NCBI GenBank assembly: GCA_964353875.1
Contig: CAYGXU010000018.1
Location: forward strand, 1 to 39,567
Length of the DNA stretch: 39,567 bases
Source: MGNI01 sp964353875
Lineage (GTDB): Bacteria; Chloroflexota; Anaerolineae; Anaerolineales; E44-bin32
Direction of reading: 5' to 3'
Part shown: positions 21,526 through 30,594 of the stretch, piece after piece
Numbering within the stretch: the first letter of the stretch is position 1
How the letters are laid out: every line of letters begins with the position of its first letter
Translations under genes and position numbers: made by a program
The notes under the pieces: model-generated
What the model was told of the DNA's origin: nothing
The model's database searches: none
Seen by the model: only the letters and a program-made list of their open reading frames with translations

Positions 21526-22683
21526 ATGTTCAGGAAAATGTCCACATCCATTCTTTTGTCGATCCTTTCGCTGTTGATACTGGGAGCCTGCCAGGCAGCC
21601 ACTCCGCCCGCAACGAATACACCTGTAACTCAAGAATCCACAAAAAGCAGTCCGTGTGGGGATGGAATATGCCAAAGACCTGAGAATGTACAAAATTGTC
21701 CGAGTGATTGCATTGCTCCGACCAAGCCCACAGAAATCTCTTCTCCAAAGGCAACAAAGCCCGCTCCTACACAAGCGACCTCAAGAAATACTCCAGTTCT
21801 CTATTTGGGCATTATGCTGCATCTCGAAGGTTGGGATGATGATCGGGATCAAGAAAGGTTCGAGCAGCACGTTCGCCTCATCCGTGAGTACGCTAGCCTG
21901 TTCGAGACCTATGGAGGGAAATTAACCTTCGAAAGCAAAGAAGTCACCGATGGATCCATTCGCTGGGGGGATAACGTTTTGCTTGAGATGGAACAACGCG
22001 GCCATGGCATCGGCGTGCATGCCGATATCGGTGGCCAGAGCGATTATGACTGTAACTTATTTGTTGAAGATCTTCGACAAGAGCGGTTACAGCTCGAATC
22101 GTTGGGTGTAACCGTACGGCATGTCTCCGGCAATACCTCCCATTGTGACTGGGTGACTGCTACGGTTCAAGCGGGTTACCTCTTCACCACCGGTCTAGTC
22201 GCGTATAGCGTCATGTCGATGCCCATTGATCAACGTCCGCTCGAATATCGCGATTGCCAAACCCCTTCCAGGTGTCATCAGGTTTTCCCGCCCGACCTGG
22301 AGGATCGTATCCACCCCTGGCGGGCATCCAGTGGGAGCGACTGGTTGATCCATAATCCAGATGGCCAGTTGGTCATCCTGGCTTCTAGTCAGGGTTTAAC
22401 TTGCATTGAAGAGGAGTTCACTCTCAATGATACAAGAGGTTGCACTTTTGCATCAGCGGACATTGATTACTTTATCCAAGAATTAGAAAAAGCGATTGCG
22501 CTCTCAGACCCAGATCAGGTTAACATTTTCTACCTCTCATGGAGTCTGGGGTCCCAGATCGATAAAGACCTGCTCGAGGAGTGGCTGGAGCGCCTCCAAC
22601 CCTATGTTCTTTCAGGTCAGGTGGAATGGAAGACCTTGCCGGAGATGTACGATGCGTACATCCAATGGGAGCAGAGCCATTAA
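21526..22683 (+). CDS. Secreted lipoprotein with Cys-rich N-terminal motif, possible polysaccharide-deacetylase-like fold
   Basis: The 385-residue protein has a signal peptide ending in the lipobox LGAC (19-22), so it is anchored to the membrane by Cys22. A Thr/Pro-rich linker flanks a cysteine motif CGDGICQRPENVQNCPSDC. Such CGDGxC...NCxxDC modules occur in secreted proteins and resemble small Ca-binding or disulfide knots. From about residue 90 the domain reads VLYLGIMLHLEGW, then LLEMEQRGHGIGVHADIGG, and ends WKTLPEMYDAY. That order resembles NodB-type deacetylases or related barrels, but the TFDDGP motif is not seen. Catalytic function is therefore uncertain. AGGAA precedes the ATG. Confidence 0.55.
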   Translation: MFRKMSTSILLSILSLLILGACQAATPPATNTPVTQESTKSSPCGDGICQRPENVQNCPSDCIAPTKPTEISSPKATKPAPTQATSRNTPVLYLGIMLHLEGWDDDRDQERFEQHVRLIREYASLFETYGGKLTFESKEVTDGSIRWGDNVLLEMEQRGHGIGVHADIGGQSDYDCNLFVEDLRQERLQLESLGVTVRHVSGNTSHCDWVTATVQAGYLFTTGLVAYSVMSMPIDQRPLEYRDCQTPSRCHQVFPPDLEDRIHPWRASSGSDWLIHNPDGQLVILASSQGLTCIEEEFTLNDTRGCTFASADIDYFIQELEKAIALSDPDQVNIFYLSWSLGSQIDKDLLEEWLERLQPYVLSGQVEWKTLPEMYDAYIQWEQSH

Positions 22684-22809
22684 GTTACTGGCGTTATAGG
22701 TGATGACGATGCTCCCCTTACAAATGGGGATATAAGATAACATTACGGATTTGCTCCCGTCCTTCCGCCATCATCATCCATTGCCTGTCAGTCTCCCCTT
22801 CTCCGCGGA

Positions 22810-22818
22810 TGGTATAAT
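22810..22818 (+). promoter_or_regulatory. Extended -10 promoter, leaderless, for the first FemAB gene
   Basis: TGGTATAAT (22810-22818) is a perfect extended -10 element (TGnTATAAT). Only 6 bases separate it from GTG 22825, so the transcript should begin at the start codon. No -35 box of good quality is present. Confidence 0.65.
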
Positions 22819-22824
22819 CCCGCT

Positions 22825-23817
22825 GTGATCCCCGAAATTTCACTGGCTCAGTGGGAGACTTTCCTCGCCAACCATCCGGAAGCTCACCTCTTGCAGACTT
22901 CCGCCTGGGGTGAACTCAAATCAGCATTTGGTTGGCGTGTTAGGCGTGTTCAAGAAGCAGATAGCGGTGCTCAGATTCTCTTCCGCTTTTTCCCTCTCGG
23001 TTTTTCCTTGGCCTATGTCCCCAAGGGACCTATAGGTCCCTGGCTGCCGACCCTGCTTCCCGCTCTGGATCAGATCTGTCGAGCCCAACGCGCTTTTGCT
23101 CTCAAGATCGAGCCTGACGAAGACGAAAATCCTGAGACCGCTCAAGTGCTTCGCCACCATGGTTTTCATCCAAGTCGCCATGTCATCCAGCCCAGACGCA
23201 CCCTGGTTGTCGATCTACGTGGTACAGAGGAAGAGATCCTGGCGAAAATGCACCAGAAGACTAGATACAATATTCGCCTGGCTACGAGGAAAGATATCCG
23301 TATCCGCGCTTGGGAAGACCTTGACTCTTTCGGAGCGATGATGCTGGAGACCGCAAAACGAGATGGCTTCGGCGCGCATGCTGCTGCTTACTATAAAAAA
23401 GCCTATGAGCTTTACCGGCCACTGGGGAAGGCGGAACTGCTCGTCGCCGAGTTCGAAAAAGAACCGATAGCGGCATTGATGGTATTCGCCCAAGGTTGGC
23501 GTGCGTGGTATCTCTATGGTGCCTCTTCCAATAAAGAACGCAATCGCATGCCTACTTATCTCCTTCAATGGGAGGCCATGCGCTGGGCGCGTCAGCGAGG
23601 ATGTACAGAATATGATTTATGGGGTATCCCGGATTATAAGTTCGAAACACTCGAAGAGGATTTTCCAGCAAAAGAGAGTGGTCTCTGGGGTGTGTATCGC
23701 TTCAAGCGAGGTTTTGGAGGCAGAATTGTCCGCTCCGTCGGGGCATGGGATCGGCCTTATCATCGATCGTTCTTCACGCTTTACCGCTGGGTCACCACGC
23801 TTCTAAGGGAGCGCTAA
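22825..23817 (+). CDS. FemAB-family peptidoglycan bridge aminoacyltransferase, copy 1
   Basis: This 330-residue protein consists of two GNAT-like lobes. Family marks are EEEILAKMHQKTRYNIRLA (the FemX/MurM KTRYNIR motif), RMPTYLLQWEAMRWARQRGC and YDLWGIPD, then LWGVYRFKRGFGG and SVGAWD. FemAB proteins transfer amino acids from aminoacyl-tRNA to the third residue of lipid II on the inner membrane face. GTG is the start, given the leaderless promoter. The second copy begins directly after the stop (TAAATG), so the two are translated together. Confidence 0.88.
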   Translation: MIPEISLAQWETFLANHPEAHLLQTSAWGELKSAFGWRVRRVQEADSGAQILFRFFPLGFSLAYVPKGPIGPWLPTLLPALDQICRAQRAFALKIEPDEDENPETAQVLRHHGFHPSRHVIQPRRTLVVDLRGTEEEILAKMHQKTRYNIRLATRKDIRIRAWEDLDSFGAMMLETAKRDGFGAHAAAYYKKAYELYRPLGKAELLVAEFEKEPIAALMVFAQGWRAWYLYGASSNKERNRMPTYLLQWEAMRWARQRGCTEYDLWGIPDYKFETLEEDFPAKESGLWGVYRFKRGFGGRIVRSVGAWDRPYHRSFFTLYRWVTTLLRER

Positions 23818-24921
23818 ATGGATCTGTACCGTTCTAGTGTGGATAGCGCAATAGAATGGGATCGAATCCTGACTACGGAACTCGATGGGCATTTATTGCA
23901 GTCCTGGGAATGGGGCGATTTCAAAGAACGCCATGGCTGGAAAGCGGAGCATCTCCTCTGGAAGAACCGTCAGGGTCAGCCTCTTGCAGCGGCTCAAATC
24001 CTTGAGCGTCGCCTCGGCTCGCGTTTCGTTGTCCTCTATTGCCCAAGAGGTCCCCTCATCAATTGGAGGAATGAAGAACTCGTCTTACGGGTGATGTCGG
24101 ACCTTAAGCAGGTCTCGCACGCTCGCGGTGCACTTTTCCTCAAGATTGACCCAGCCCTTGAAATCGACAACAGCCGAGGTGGGGATGAAAGCCACCCCTC
24201 CGGCTCGATCAGTACAAACGTATCAGAGAATCTCAAGCGTAATGGCTGGCGTGCTTCATCGGAACAAATCCAGTTCCGCAATACGATGCTCCTCGATCTA
24301 CATCTCTCTGAAGAACAACTTCTGGGAGAAATGAAGCAGAAGACCCGCTACAACATCCGTCTCGCATCTCGCCAAGGAGTCCACATCCGTCTTGGAACCG
24401 GAGAGGACCTCGAACTGCTTTATAAAATGTACGCAGAAACCTCGATACGAGATGGTTTCGCCATTCGCGAGCTTGCCTACTATTTCGATGTCTGGGGAAC
24501 CTTCCTTCAAAAACGGATGGTGCAGATCTTCGTCGCCGAGGTTGAGGATACGCCTATAGCCGGATTAATCCTTTTCCATTTTGGAAAAACCGCCTATTAC
24601 ATGTATGGCATGTCCAAGGTATCCCACCGTGAGAAAATGCCCAATTATCTCCTGCAATGGGAGGCAATCCGTTGGGCGAAAAACGCGGGTTGTGAAGTTT
24701 ATGACTTTTGGGGCGCACCAGATCGTCAAAATCCACAGGATCCGATGTGGGGTGTATATCGCTTCAAAGCAGGGTTTGGCGCAAGGATGGTGCAAACGAT
24801 CGGAGCCTGGGATTATGCTGCTCGACCTGTACTCTATTGGCTCTACAATGTTGTTCTCCCGCGCGTATGGTCTTTCATGCGCTTGCGAGGGCGCGCTCAA
24901 ACACGTAGGGCGCTCGATTAA
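23818..24921 (+). CDS. FemAB-family peptidoglycan bridge aminoacyltransferase, copy 2
   Basis: This 367-residue paralog of the upstream gene shares EEQLLGEMKQKTRYNIRLA, KMPNYLLQWEAIRWAKNAGC, YDFWGAPD, WGVYRFKAGFG and TIGAWD. It has an N-terminal insertion of about 35 residues (DNSRGGDESHPSG region). Two tandem copies in one operon suggest addition of two successive or different bridge residues, as with FemA and FemB. The gene ends 12 bp before the 57-bp repeat array. Confidence 0.88.
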   Translation: MDLYRSSVDSAIEWDRILTTELDGHLLQSWEWGDFKERHGWKAEHLLWKNRQGQPLAAAQILERRLGSRFVVLYCPRGPLINWRNEELVLRVMSDLKQVSHARGALFLKIDPALEIDNSRGGDESHPSGSISTNVSENLKRNGWRASSEQIQFRNTMLLDLHLSEEQLLGEMKQKTRYNIRLASRQGVHIRLGTGEDLELLYKMYAETSIRDGFAIRELAYYFDVWGTFLQKRMVQIFVAEVEDTPIAGLILFHFGKTAYYMYGMSKVSHREKMPNYLLQWEAIRWAKNAGCEVYDFWGAPDRQNPQDPMWGVYRFKAGFGARMVQTIGAWDYAARPVLYWLYNVVLPRVWSFMRLRGRAQTRRALD

Positions 24922-24933
24922 TCTTCGGACATT

Positions 24934-25245
24934 GCGGAGTGCATCAGCTTGCTGATCCCCAATGGCAAGCCATTGAACTCCCGCCATTTCGCGGAGTGCA
25001 TCAGCTTGCTGATCCCCAATGGCAAGCCATTGGACTCCCGCTATTTCGCGGAGTGCATCANNNNNNNNNNNNNNNNNNNNNNNNNNNNNNNNNNNNNNNN
25101 NNNNNNNNNNNNNNNNNNNNNNNNNNNNNNNNNNNNNNNNNNNNNNNNNNNNNNNNNNNNTTGCTGATCCCCAATGGCAAGCCATTGGACTCCCGCTATT
25201 TCGCGGAGTGCATCAGCTTGCTGATCCCCAATGGCAAACTGTTGG
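24934..25245. repeat. 57-bp tandem repeat array with paired hairpins, interrupted by an assembly gap
   Basis: Units begin GCGGAGTGCATCAGC at 24934, 24991, 25048 and (after the gap) 25203. Each unit holds two hairpins: ATCAGC-tt-GCTGAT and CCAATGGC-aa-GCCATTGG. The last unit is degenerate, and imperfect copies of the second hairpin continue to about 25300. The length of 57 is a multiple of three, so open frames run through it on both strands, but none has gene-like features. This array fills the 24922-25317 intergenic region. The second hairpin is shared with the 28-bp array at 2902. Confidence 0.9.
25061..25160. other. Assembly gap (100 N)
   Basis: Exactly 100 undetermined bases inside the tandem array. 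The repeat phase does not carry across the gap (155 bp is not a multiple of 57), so the true length is unknown and the copy number is not fixed. Confidence 0.99.
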
Positions 25246-25317
25246 ACTCCATCTCGTCATGCCCCCATCCTCTAACGGCAAACCGTTGGCCCTCATCTCA
25301 TCATAGCAACTACAAGG

Positions 25318-26676
25318 TCATTTCCCACCAATGGTCATCCCATCGATGCGGATTGTTGGTGCGCCATGTGCACCCATGAAAGGAATGAAACGCAGATCGT
25401 TTCCAACCGCGCTGATCTGCATCAACATCCGTTCCATCGAGGCCGCGATCGTAACTTCGTTGACTGGACAAGTTAATTCCCCATCTTCAATCCAAATGCC
25501 GCGCGCGGCAACTGAATAATCTCCGCTGATCGGGTTGATCCCGCCGGTTGTCATGGTGCTTTGCACGTACAAACCCTGATCTACTTCGGAAATGATCTCG
25601 TCAGGAGATTGCTGATCAGCTTCCAGGTAGAAATTTGTGCTTGTCAGACCGGGCGGATCCCGATGCGATCCTCGCGCTGCATTGCCTGTACTCTTGGCAC
25701 CATCTTTTCGCGCCGAATAAGTATTATGGAGCACGTTCCGCAATGTACCAGCATCGACTACCTTCGTCTTTTGCCGGGGGATACCCTCACCATCAAATGG
25801 CGCTGATCTCATTCCTCGTATCATCCGACCGTGATCGATCAGCGTTACCTTCTTGGAACCAACTTCCATCCCTAATTTTCCCAAAAGAAAGGAACACCCT
25901 TTCTGCATCGCTTCAGCCGTTAATGCCAGAGACAGGAACAGGATGAATTCAGCTGCCGTAAAGGGCGAAAATACTACGATTGCCTCTTGAGAAGGTACAG
26001 GCCTGGCTCCGAGCAATTGCACCGCCTTCTTCGCTGCTTCATGACCAATTTCTTGCGGAATCAAATCCTCCATGAAAGTAGAAGCACGAACGCCCATGGC
26101 TGAGGTGGTTTCCTCTCCTTGACGAGCGATCGCATTGAGGTGAGCAGCGACCAAAGTATTTTTATAGGTCCCAGAAAATCCTTTTGAATTCAGCAGGGCG
26201 ACATGGTTCTCCTGATCGAGATAGGTGCATCGATTGGTTGTTGCTACCCGTTTATCAAAGTCCAATGCAGCCTGTTCTGTCCGGATGGCAAAATTAATCT
26301 TCTCCTCGACCGGAGTTTCCTTGATCATTGGATCGAAAATCTCTAAATCCCCATCCGGGATCAGTTCAAGTTCGGGGAGTGCTCGATATTCATCCGCATC
26401 ACTGACCTGCGCCAAATGGAAGGCTGATTTCCCCATCCGCTGGATATTGTCCTTGGCAAAATCGGAGGTATATGCATAGCCTTCACGGCCCTCAAGTAAA
26501 ACGCGCACACCCAAACCCCTTTTTCCGGCCTGGGAGAGCATCTCTACTTTGCCACGGTTGACCTCAATATTCGTTTCGCGACCCACTTGAAGAAAAGCTT
26601 CGACCTCCGCTCCCAGAGCGGAAACCTGGGAGACAACCATCTCAGCTATTCGCATCTCCTCTTTTCCAATTTCCAT
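25318..26676 (-). CDS. pmbA: TldE/PmbA-type subunit of the TldD/TldE protease
   Basis: This 452-residue protein lacks the HExxxH motif, as expected for the non-catalytic partner. Conserved stretches are EVNRGKVEMLSQAGKRGLGV near the N-terminus, AIVVFSPFTAAEFILFLSLA in the middle, and ISGDYSVAARGIWIEDGELT near the C-terminus. TldD and TldE form a heterodimer that cuts unfolded or leader peptides (microcin B17 maturation, CcdA turnover in E. coli). The ATG directly follows the tldD stop (TAAATG), with GGAG 5-6 bp upstream, indicating coupled translation. Confidence 0.9.
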   Translation of the reverse strand: MEIGKEEMRIAEMVVSQVSALGAEVEAFLQVGRETNIEVNRGKVEMLSQAGKRGLGVRVLLEGREGYAYTSDFAKDNIQRMGKSAFHLAQVSDADEYRALPELELIPDGDLEIFDPMIKETPVEEKINFAIRTEQAALDFDKRVATTNRCTYLDQENHVALLNSKGFSGTYKNTLVAAHLNAIARQGEETTSAMGVRASTFMEDLIPQEIGHEAAKKAVQLLGARPVPSQEAIVVFSPFTAAEFILFLSLALTAEAMQKGCSFLLGKLGMEVGSKKVTLIDHGRMIRGMRSAPFDGEGIPRQKTKVVDAGTLRNVLHNTYSARKDGAKSTGNAARGSHRDPPGLTSTNFYLEADQQSPDEIISEVDQGLYVQSTMTTGGINPISGDYSVAARGIWIEDGELTCPVNEVTIAASMERMLMQISAVGNDLRFIPFMGAHGAPTIRIDGMTIGGK

Positions 26677-28080
26677 TTATTCTCCATTCACTTTCTCGGT
26701 TCCACCGATAACCAGCTTGGGAACGCGAAGAGTCGGTTGGCCGACGCTTACTCGAACCCATTGTCCCTTACCGCATCTTCCGTGACCTTCATCCAGGGCA
26801 AAATCCGTCCCCACCATATCGATCTGGCGCAAGACCTGCGGACCGTTGCCGATGATGGTCGCACCACGAACGGGCGATGTTACTCGCCCATCCTCGATCA
26901 TATAACCTTCGGTGACGGTAAAAACAAAATCACCGCGGGCTGTATCTGCCTGTCCTCCTCCCAGCCGTTTGACAAAAAGACCCCGCTTTACCGAACGAAT
27001 AATCTCTTCCGGATCATGAGGTCCGCCAGCAAGATACGTATTGCTCATGCGGGGCAATGGCATATGACGGAAACTCTCCCGTCTTCCATTACCTGTCAAT
27101 CCATGCCCTGCTCGACGTGCTTCGGCAATATCCCACATATATTCCCTTAGGATACCCTCTTCAATCAGCACCGTCTTCGAGGAAGGTGTGCCTTCATCGT
27201 CGAAACGATAGGAGCCTCGTCTGGCGGGGATGGTGCCATCATCGATGGCCGTGATCAAAGGGGAAGCCACTTGCTTGCCAACCAATCCATGATATGCCGA
27301 AGCGCCTTTGATGACGAAATCCGCTTCCATGGCATGCCCACAGGCTTCATGGAAGAGAACCCCGCCCCACCCGTTGGTGAGTACTACTGTCATCTCTCCT
27401 GCCGGTGCAGGGCGGGCATCCAGCATCTTCACCGCCGACTGGGCAACATCCACGACGAATGCAATTGGATCTTGAACATCCAACAACTCCAATCCAGATT
27501 GAGCCCCAAAAGAATCGTAGATCTGCTGTAAATGCCCATTCCTCTGTGCGGTTACTCCAATCCAAAACTCCAGGAAGGATCGGTCATCTTCAGCCCAAAC
27601 TCCGTCGGAATTAAAAATCCATACCTTTCTGCGCGTTTCGCTCAATTCGATCGTCACTTGCTTTACAAATGGGTTGTAATTGCGCGCAGCCCGGTCCATT
27701 TGATGCAAGAGATCTACCTTGCTCTTGGCATCCATCATGTCAAACGGGCGTATAATCTTGAATTCTAAGGGGCTCCTCTGCTGAACTAAGCTTCCTATCG
27801 TTCTTGGCTTTGAAGTCAATTGCGCCGCTTGAGACGCGACCTCGGCTGCTTCCTTCAGCGCTCTCGGATTGAAATCATCTGTGTAAGCATAGGCAGCTAA
27901 GTCACCGTAAAAAACACGAACGCCTCCCCCCTGATCCTCTCCATCTATGGCTTGTTCAAGCTTGCCATCCTCCAGGCGGAGCGAGAATGTCTTCTGCTCT
28001 TCAAGGTATAGTTCAGCCAACTCAGCTCCGCGTCCCATGGCGGTGTCGAGAATTATATTTACATCCTCTATGGGTAACAT
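26677..28080 (-). CDS. tldD: TldD-type metalloprotease subunit
   Basis: Numbered from ATG 28080, the 467-residue protein carries the zinc motif HEACGH (244-249) in GWGGVLFHEACGHAMEADF. It also has the C-terminal RGDFVFTVTEGYMIEDGRVT segment typical of the family. The cleft formed with TldE degrades extended peptides. An upstream in-frame extension to 28191 exists but reads as non-conserved sequence; ATG 28080 has a GAAGGGA site and the usual MLPIED-like start. In window context its substrate could be a leader peptide, but the nearby maturation cassette is broken and 26 kb away. Confidence 0.92.
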   Translation of the reverse strand: MLPIEDVNIILDTAMGRGAELAELYLEEQKTFSLRLEDGKLEQAIDGEDQGGGVRVFYGDLAAYAYTDDFNPRALKEAAEVASQAAQLTSKPRTIGSLVQQRSPLEFKIIRPFDMMDAKSKVDLLHQMDRAARNYNPFVKQVTIELSETRRKVWIFNSDGVWAEDDRSFLEFWIGVTAQRNGHLQQIYDSFGAQSGLELLDVQDPIAFVVDVAQSAVKMLDARPAPAGEMTVVLTNGWGGVLFHEACGHAMEADFVIKGASAYHGLVGKQVASPLITAIDDGTIPARRGSYRFDDEGTPSSKTVLIEEGILREYMWDIAEARRAGHGLTGNGRRESFRHMPLPRMSNTYLAGGPHDPEEIIRSVKRGLFVKRLGGGQADTARGDFVFTVTEGYMIEDGRVTSPVRGATIIGNGPQVLRQIDMVGTDFALDEGHGRCGKGQWVRVSVGQPTLRVPKLVIGGTEKVNGE

Positions 28081-28175
28081 TGTCTTTTCCCTTCTACCCT
28101 CCCTTTGGATTGAACCATGTAATTGATGCAATGGCGCGGTCGTCCACCAATCCCCCTCAATCGTTTTTCCAAGGC

Positions 28176-28430
28176 TCATCGATACAGACATAACAGACCA
28201 TGTGAGAGAACTACATCAATCGAGACGGGTATAATGCCAGGTAAAGTATACTCGCATTCCGCAGGTACATCTGTAAGTTTTCCCTCGTCTGCAACATGGC
28301 AACTGAGATTCGCCTTTAGTTCTTTTCCATTGCTGGATTTCAAAGCTAAATTTCCCGTGAACCCGAGCCCACGAATTCGCTCCCGAAAGAGATTGGTTAG
28401 TTCATAGGCAATCCCCCTCAGCGTTATCAA
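28176..28430 (-). CDS. Possible small protein upstream of tldD, unknown function
   Basis: This 84-residue frame (LTNLFRERIRGLGFTGNLAL ... ANLSCHVADEGKLTDVPAEC) has balanced composition. Its only start is TTG 28430, which has no well-spaced ribosome site (AGAGGA is almost adjacent). It ends about 95 bp before tldD on the same strand. It could be a real small gene or chance. The remaining gap to 28617 shows nothing else. Confidence 0.3.
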   Translation of the reverse strand: MITLRGIAYELTNLFRERIRGLGFTGNLALKSSNGKELKANLSCHVADEGKLTDVPAECEYTLPGIIPVSIDVVLSHGLLCLYR

Positions 28431-28617
28431 ATCCTCTTAAGTGACCAATCCTGATGTTTGATCGGAATTAAACTATAGATCTCAGATTTCAGAAGAATTT
28501 AGATGAGGACAAGCGGAGATAGAAGCAAAATAAGGCGAGCTCAATCCGATGCTCGAGGGGATTCTAAAAAGAGAAAACAGAAAAGGATCACAAAGAACGA
28601 TTCATTCATATCTCGTA

Positions 28618-30348
28618 TCAGCGAAGTCCCAGCACTTCGTAAACCTCCAACGGTCTTTCTTTCCCTTCAGCCTGGATGGGAGGGACGGCCTGGAGCATCA
28701 CCCTGCTCTCGATAGCATCCGCCACACATTGACTGATAAGAATCTGACCGGGTCGAGCATTTTCCTGCAATCTTTTTGCCGTATTGACACTATCCCCAAT
28801 GGCGGTGTACTCCAGCCGCTTTTCCGTCCCAATCAGGCCTAATAATGCTTCGCCTGAGTGGATTCCAATCCCGAAAAAAAGTCGGAACTGAGGTGGCATC
28901 TCCCGATGCAATTGAATTACATGATTCTGAATGGCCAGTGAGACTCGAATGGCGCGCAGGGCATGGTCAGTTTGAGGGATCGGTGCATTGAACCAAGCCA
29001 TAACCGCATCCCCGAGAAATTTATCGATCGTACCTTCCTCATTGAGAATGGCATCCGCCACGATGGCCAGGTAGCGATTGAGCACACTCACCAGCGTCTC
29101 CGGATCGGTGACCTCACTGAAGGAAGTAAAACCTCGAATATCGGCGAAGATCGTCGTGATATTTGTTCGGCTGCCCCCTAACTGTAAACGTTCCGGGTTC
29201 AATTGGTCGATGACCGCCGGTGACACCATACGCTCAAAGAGACGCCGTTGCCCCTCCAATCGATGTTTCTCTGTCAGATCATCGAGGACAATCGCCACTC
29301 CTCGTGTTTTCTTATCCGCACTTTTCAATGGAGTGATGTTGAGGCTCAGATCCACAGTTCCCCGTGATTGCAGGTCAGTTTGGAACTCTAACCCGATGAA
29401 ACGTTGATCTTGGAGTTTGGTCTCTGATATCTTCTCCGGTAGGCCGGCCGAGACCGGTAACAACATATCCCGTATCGAAGCGCCAAGAAGACAATTGGAG
29501 GGGAGGCCTAAGATCGCCTCTGCCGATTGGTTACAGAGTGTGATCTCATCGCTGATATTCGTAGTAATCACTCCACTAGCGATGGAGGCAAAGATATCCT
29601 CCATTAAGGTTTTTAATTCTGTGACTTCATCTAGGGTTTGTTGAACGGAAGCGAACAACATCGCATTCTCAAGTGCAACTGCTGCCTGATTGGCAAACGC
29701 TGATAATAATGAGCGTTCTCTCTCTGTAAAAAGACCCTCTCGGATGCGGTTATCAGCATAGATCACACCCGTAAGCTTCCCTTTAACTTTAAGAGGGACA
29801 CATAAAATCGAGCGCAGGTTATAAGCAATTACACTATCTTGTGCACCGAACCTGGGATCTGCCGACGCGTTTGTGGTTAAGACCGCTTCGCCCTCCGAGA
29901 GTACGCGTTTGACGATGGTAGAACTGATGGTGTATTCTTCTGGCTCCAAGGACTCTTGTTCCCAATTACGTGCCACGACAATATCCATCTCGCCATGATC
30001 ATCTGGCATCATGAGAAAAGCTCGCTGCGCCCCTGTCAGACGAATGATGGTATCCATGACTTGATTGAGGACTGTCTTCAGATCCAAAGAAGAGTTAATC
30101 GCTCGTCCAATGTCCACCAATGCTTCAAGGTTGCGACGTTCTAATTCAAATCCTTGTACCTGTTTCTCCAATTGACGCATGTGGTGGCTTAAATCAATCA
30201 GTCCATCCATTAGATTCGATGGCGGTTCAATACCCGCATGCAAAGCAGCCTCGCGATAGTTCGCGATGCCATGGCGGAGACCATCTAAAATACGATTTAG
30301 CTGCGATAATTGCTGATCAAGGTTTGTATTCAACACAGGATTGCTCAA
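28618..30348 (-). CDS. GAF-PAS-class III nucleotidyl cyclase
   Basis: Residue numbers are from GTG 30363. A coiled N-terminus is followed by GAF (about 76-235, with SILCVPLKVKGKLTGVIYAD), PAS (about 255-365) and a class III cyclase domain (398-580). The two metal aspartates are D408 (IFADIRGFTSF) and D452 (KFLGDAVMAWF). The base-selecting lysine is K448, its partner is T520 (EYTAIGDSVNTAKR), and the transition-state residues are N527 and R531. Lys with Thr fits adenylate cyclase. TTG 30348 is preferred as start because GAGGGG lies 7 bp upstream; GTG 30363 is the alternative. A strong promoter lies 26-54 bp upstream of GTG 30363. It is soluble and cytoplasmic, probably sensing a small molecule through GAF or PAS. 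Confidence 0.92.
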   Translation of the reverse strand: MSNPVLNTNLDQQLSQLNRILDGLRHGIANYREAALHAGIEPPSNLMDGLIDLSHHMRQLEKQVQGFELERRNLEALVDIGRAINSSLDLKTVLNQVMDTIIRLTGAQRAFLMMPDDHGEMDIVVARNWEQESLEPEEYTISSTIVKRVLSEGEAVLTTNASADPRFGAQDSVIAYNLRSILCVPLKVKGKLTGVIYADNRIREGLFTERERSLLSAFANQAAVALENAMLFASVQQTLDEVTELKTLMEDIFASIASGVITTNISDEITLCNQSAEAILGLPSNCLLGASIRDMLLPVSAGLPEKISETKLQDQRFIGLEFQTDLQSRGTVDLSLNITPLKSADKKTRGVAIVLDDLTEKHRLEGQRRLFERMVSPAVIDQLNPERLQLGGSRTNITTIFADIRGFTSFSEVTDPETLVSVLNRYLAIVADAILNEEGTIDKFLGDAVMAWFNAPIPQTDHALRAIRVSLAIQNHVIQLHREMPPQFRLFFGIGIHSGEALLGLIGTEKRLEYTAIGDSVNTAKRLQENARPGQILISQCVADAIESRVMLQAVPPIQAEGKERPLEVYEVLGLR

Positions 30349-30388
30349 GACACTTCCCCTCACTCATATTTTTTCAATCTTGTGTGGG

Positions 30389-30417
30389 ATTATATGTCAC
30401 TGTCGAAGACGGGACAA
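30389..30417 (-). promoter_or_regulatory. Sigma70-type promoter of the cyclase gene
   Basis: On the minus strand TTGTCC (30417-30412), a 17-bp spacer and a perfect TATAAT (30394-30389). The distance to TTG 30348 is about 40 bp, giving a normal short leader with a GAGGGG site. Confidence 0.7.
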
Positions 30418-30594
30418 TAGAACTTTTTCTATGAGGAAGGGAAGGAGCACGAAATTAAAATCGATCATCCCCTCACCACCCGCAATATCGGCTATTTTTA
30501 GAGATAAAATATCGCGGAGAAAAAACGAAGTAAGGATTTTATCTTACGTATTTGCTAATTCGCAGAATGTCCCATGAGATATTAATCAAGGGGA

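Noticed and set aside
22706..22735. Terminator between the lipoprotein and the first FemAB gene
   Set aside because: Only a 5-bp stem (TCCCC/GGGGA) with no T-run.
24934..25245. Protein-coding repeats in the 57-bp array
   Set aside because: Open frames arise on both strands because 57 is a multiple of three. They cross the N gap and have no start signals.
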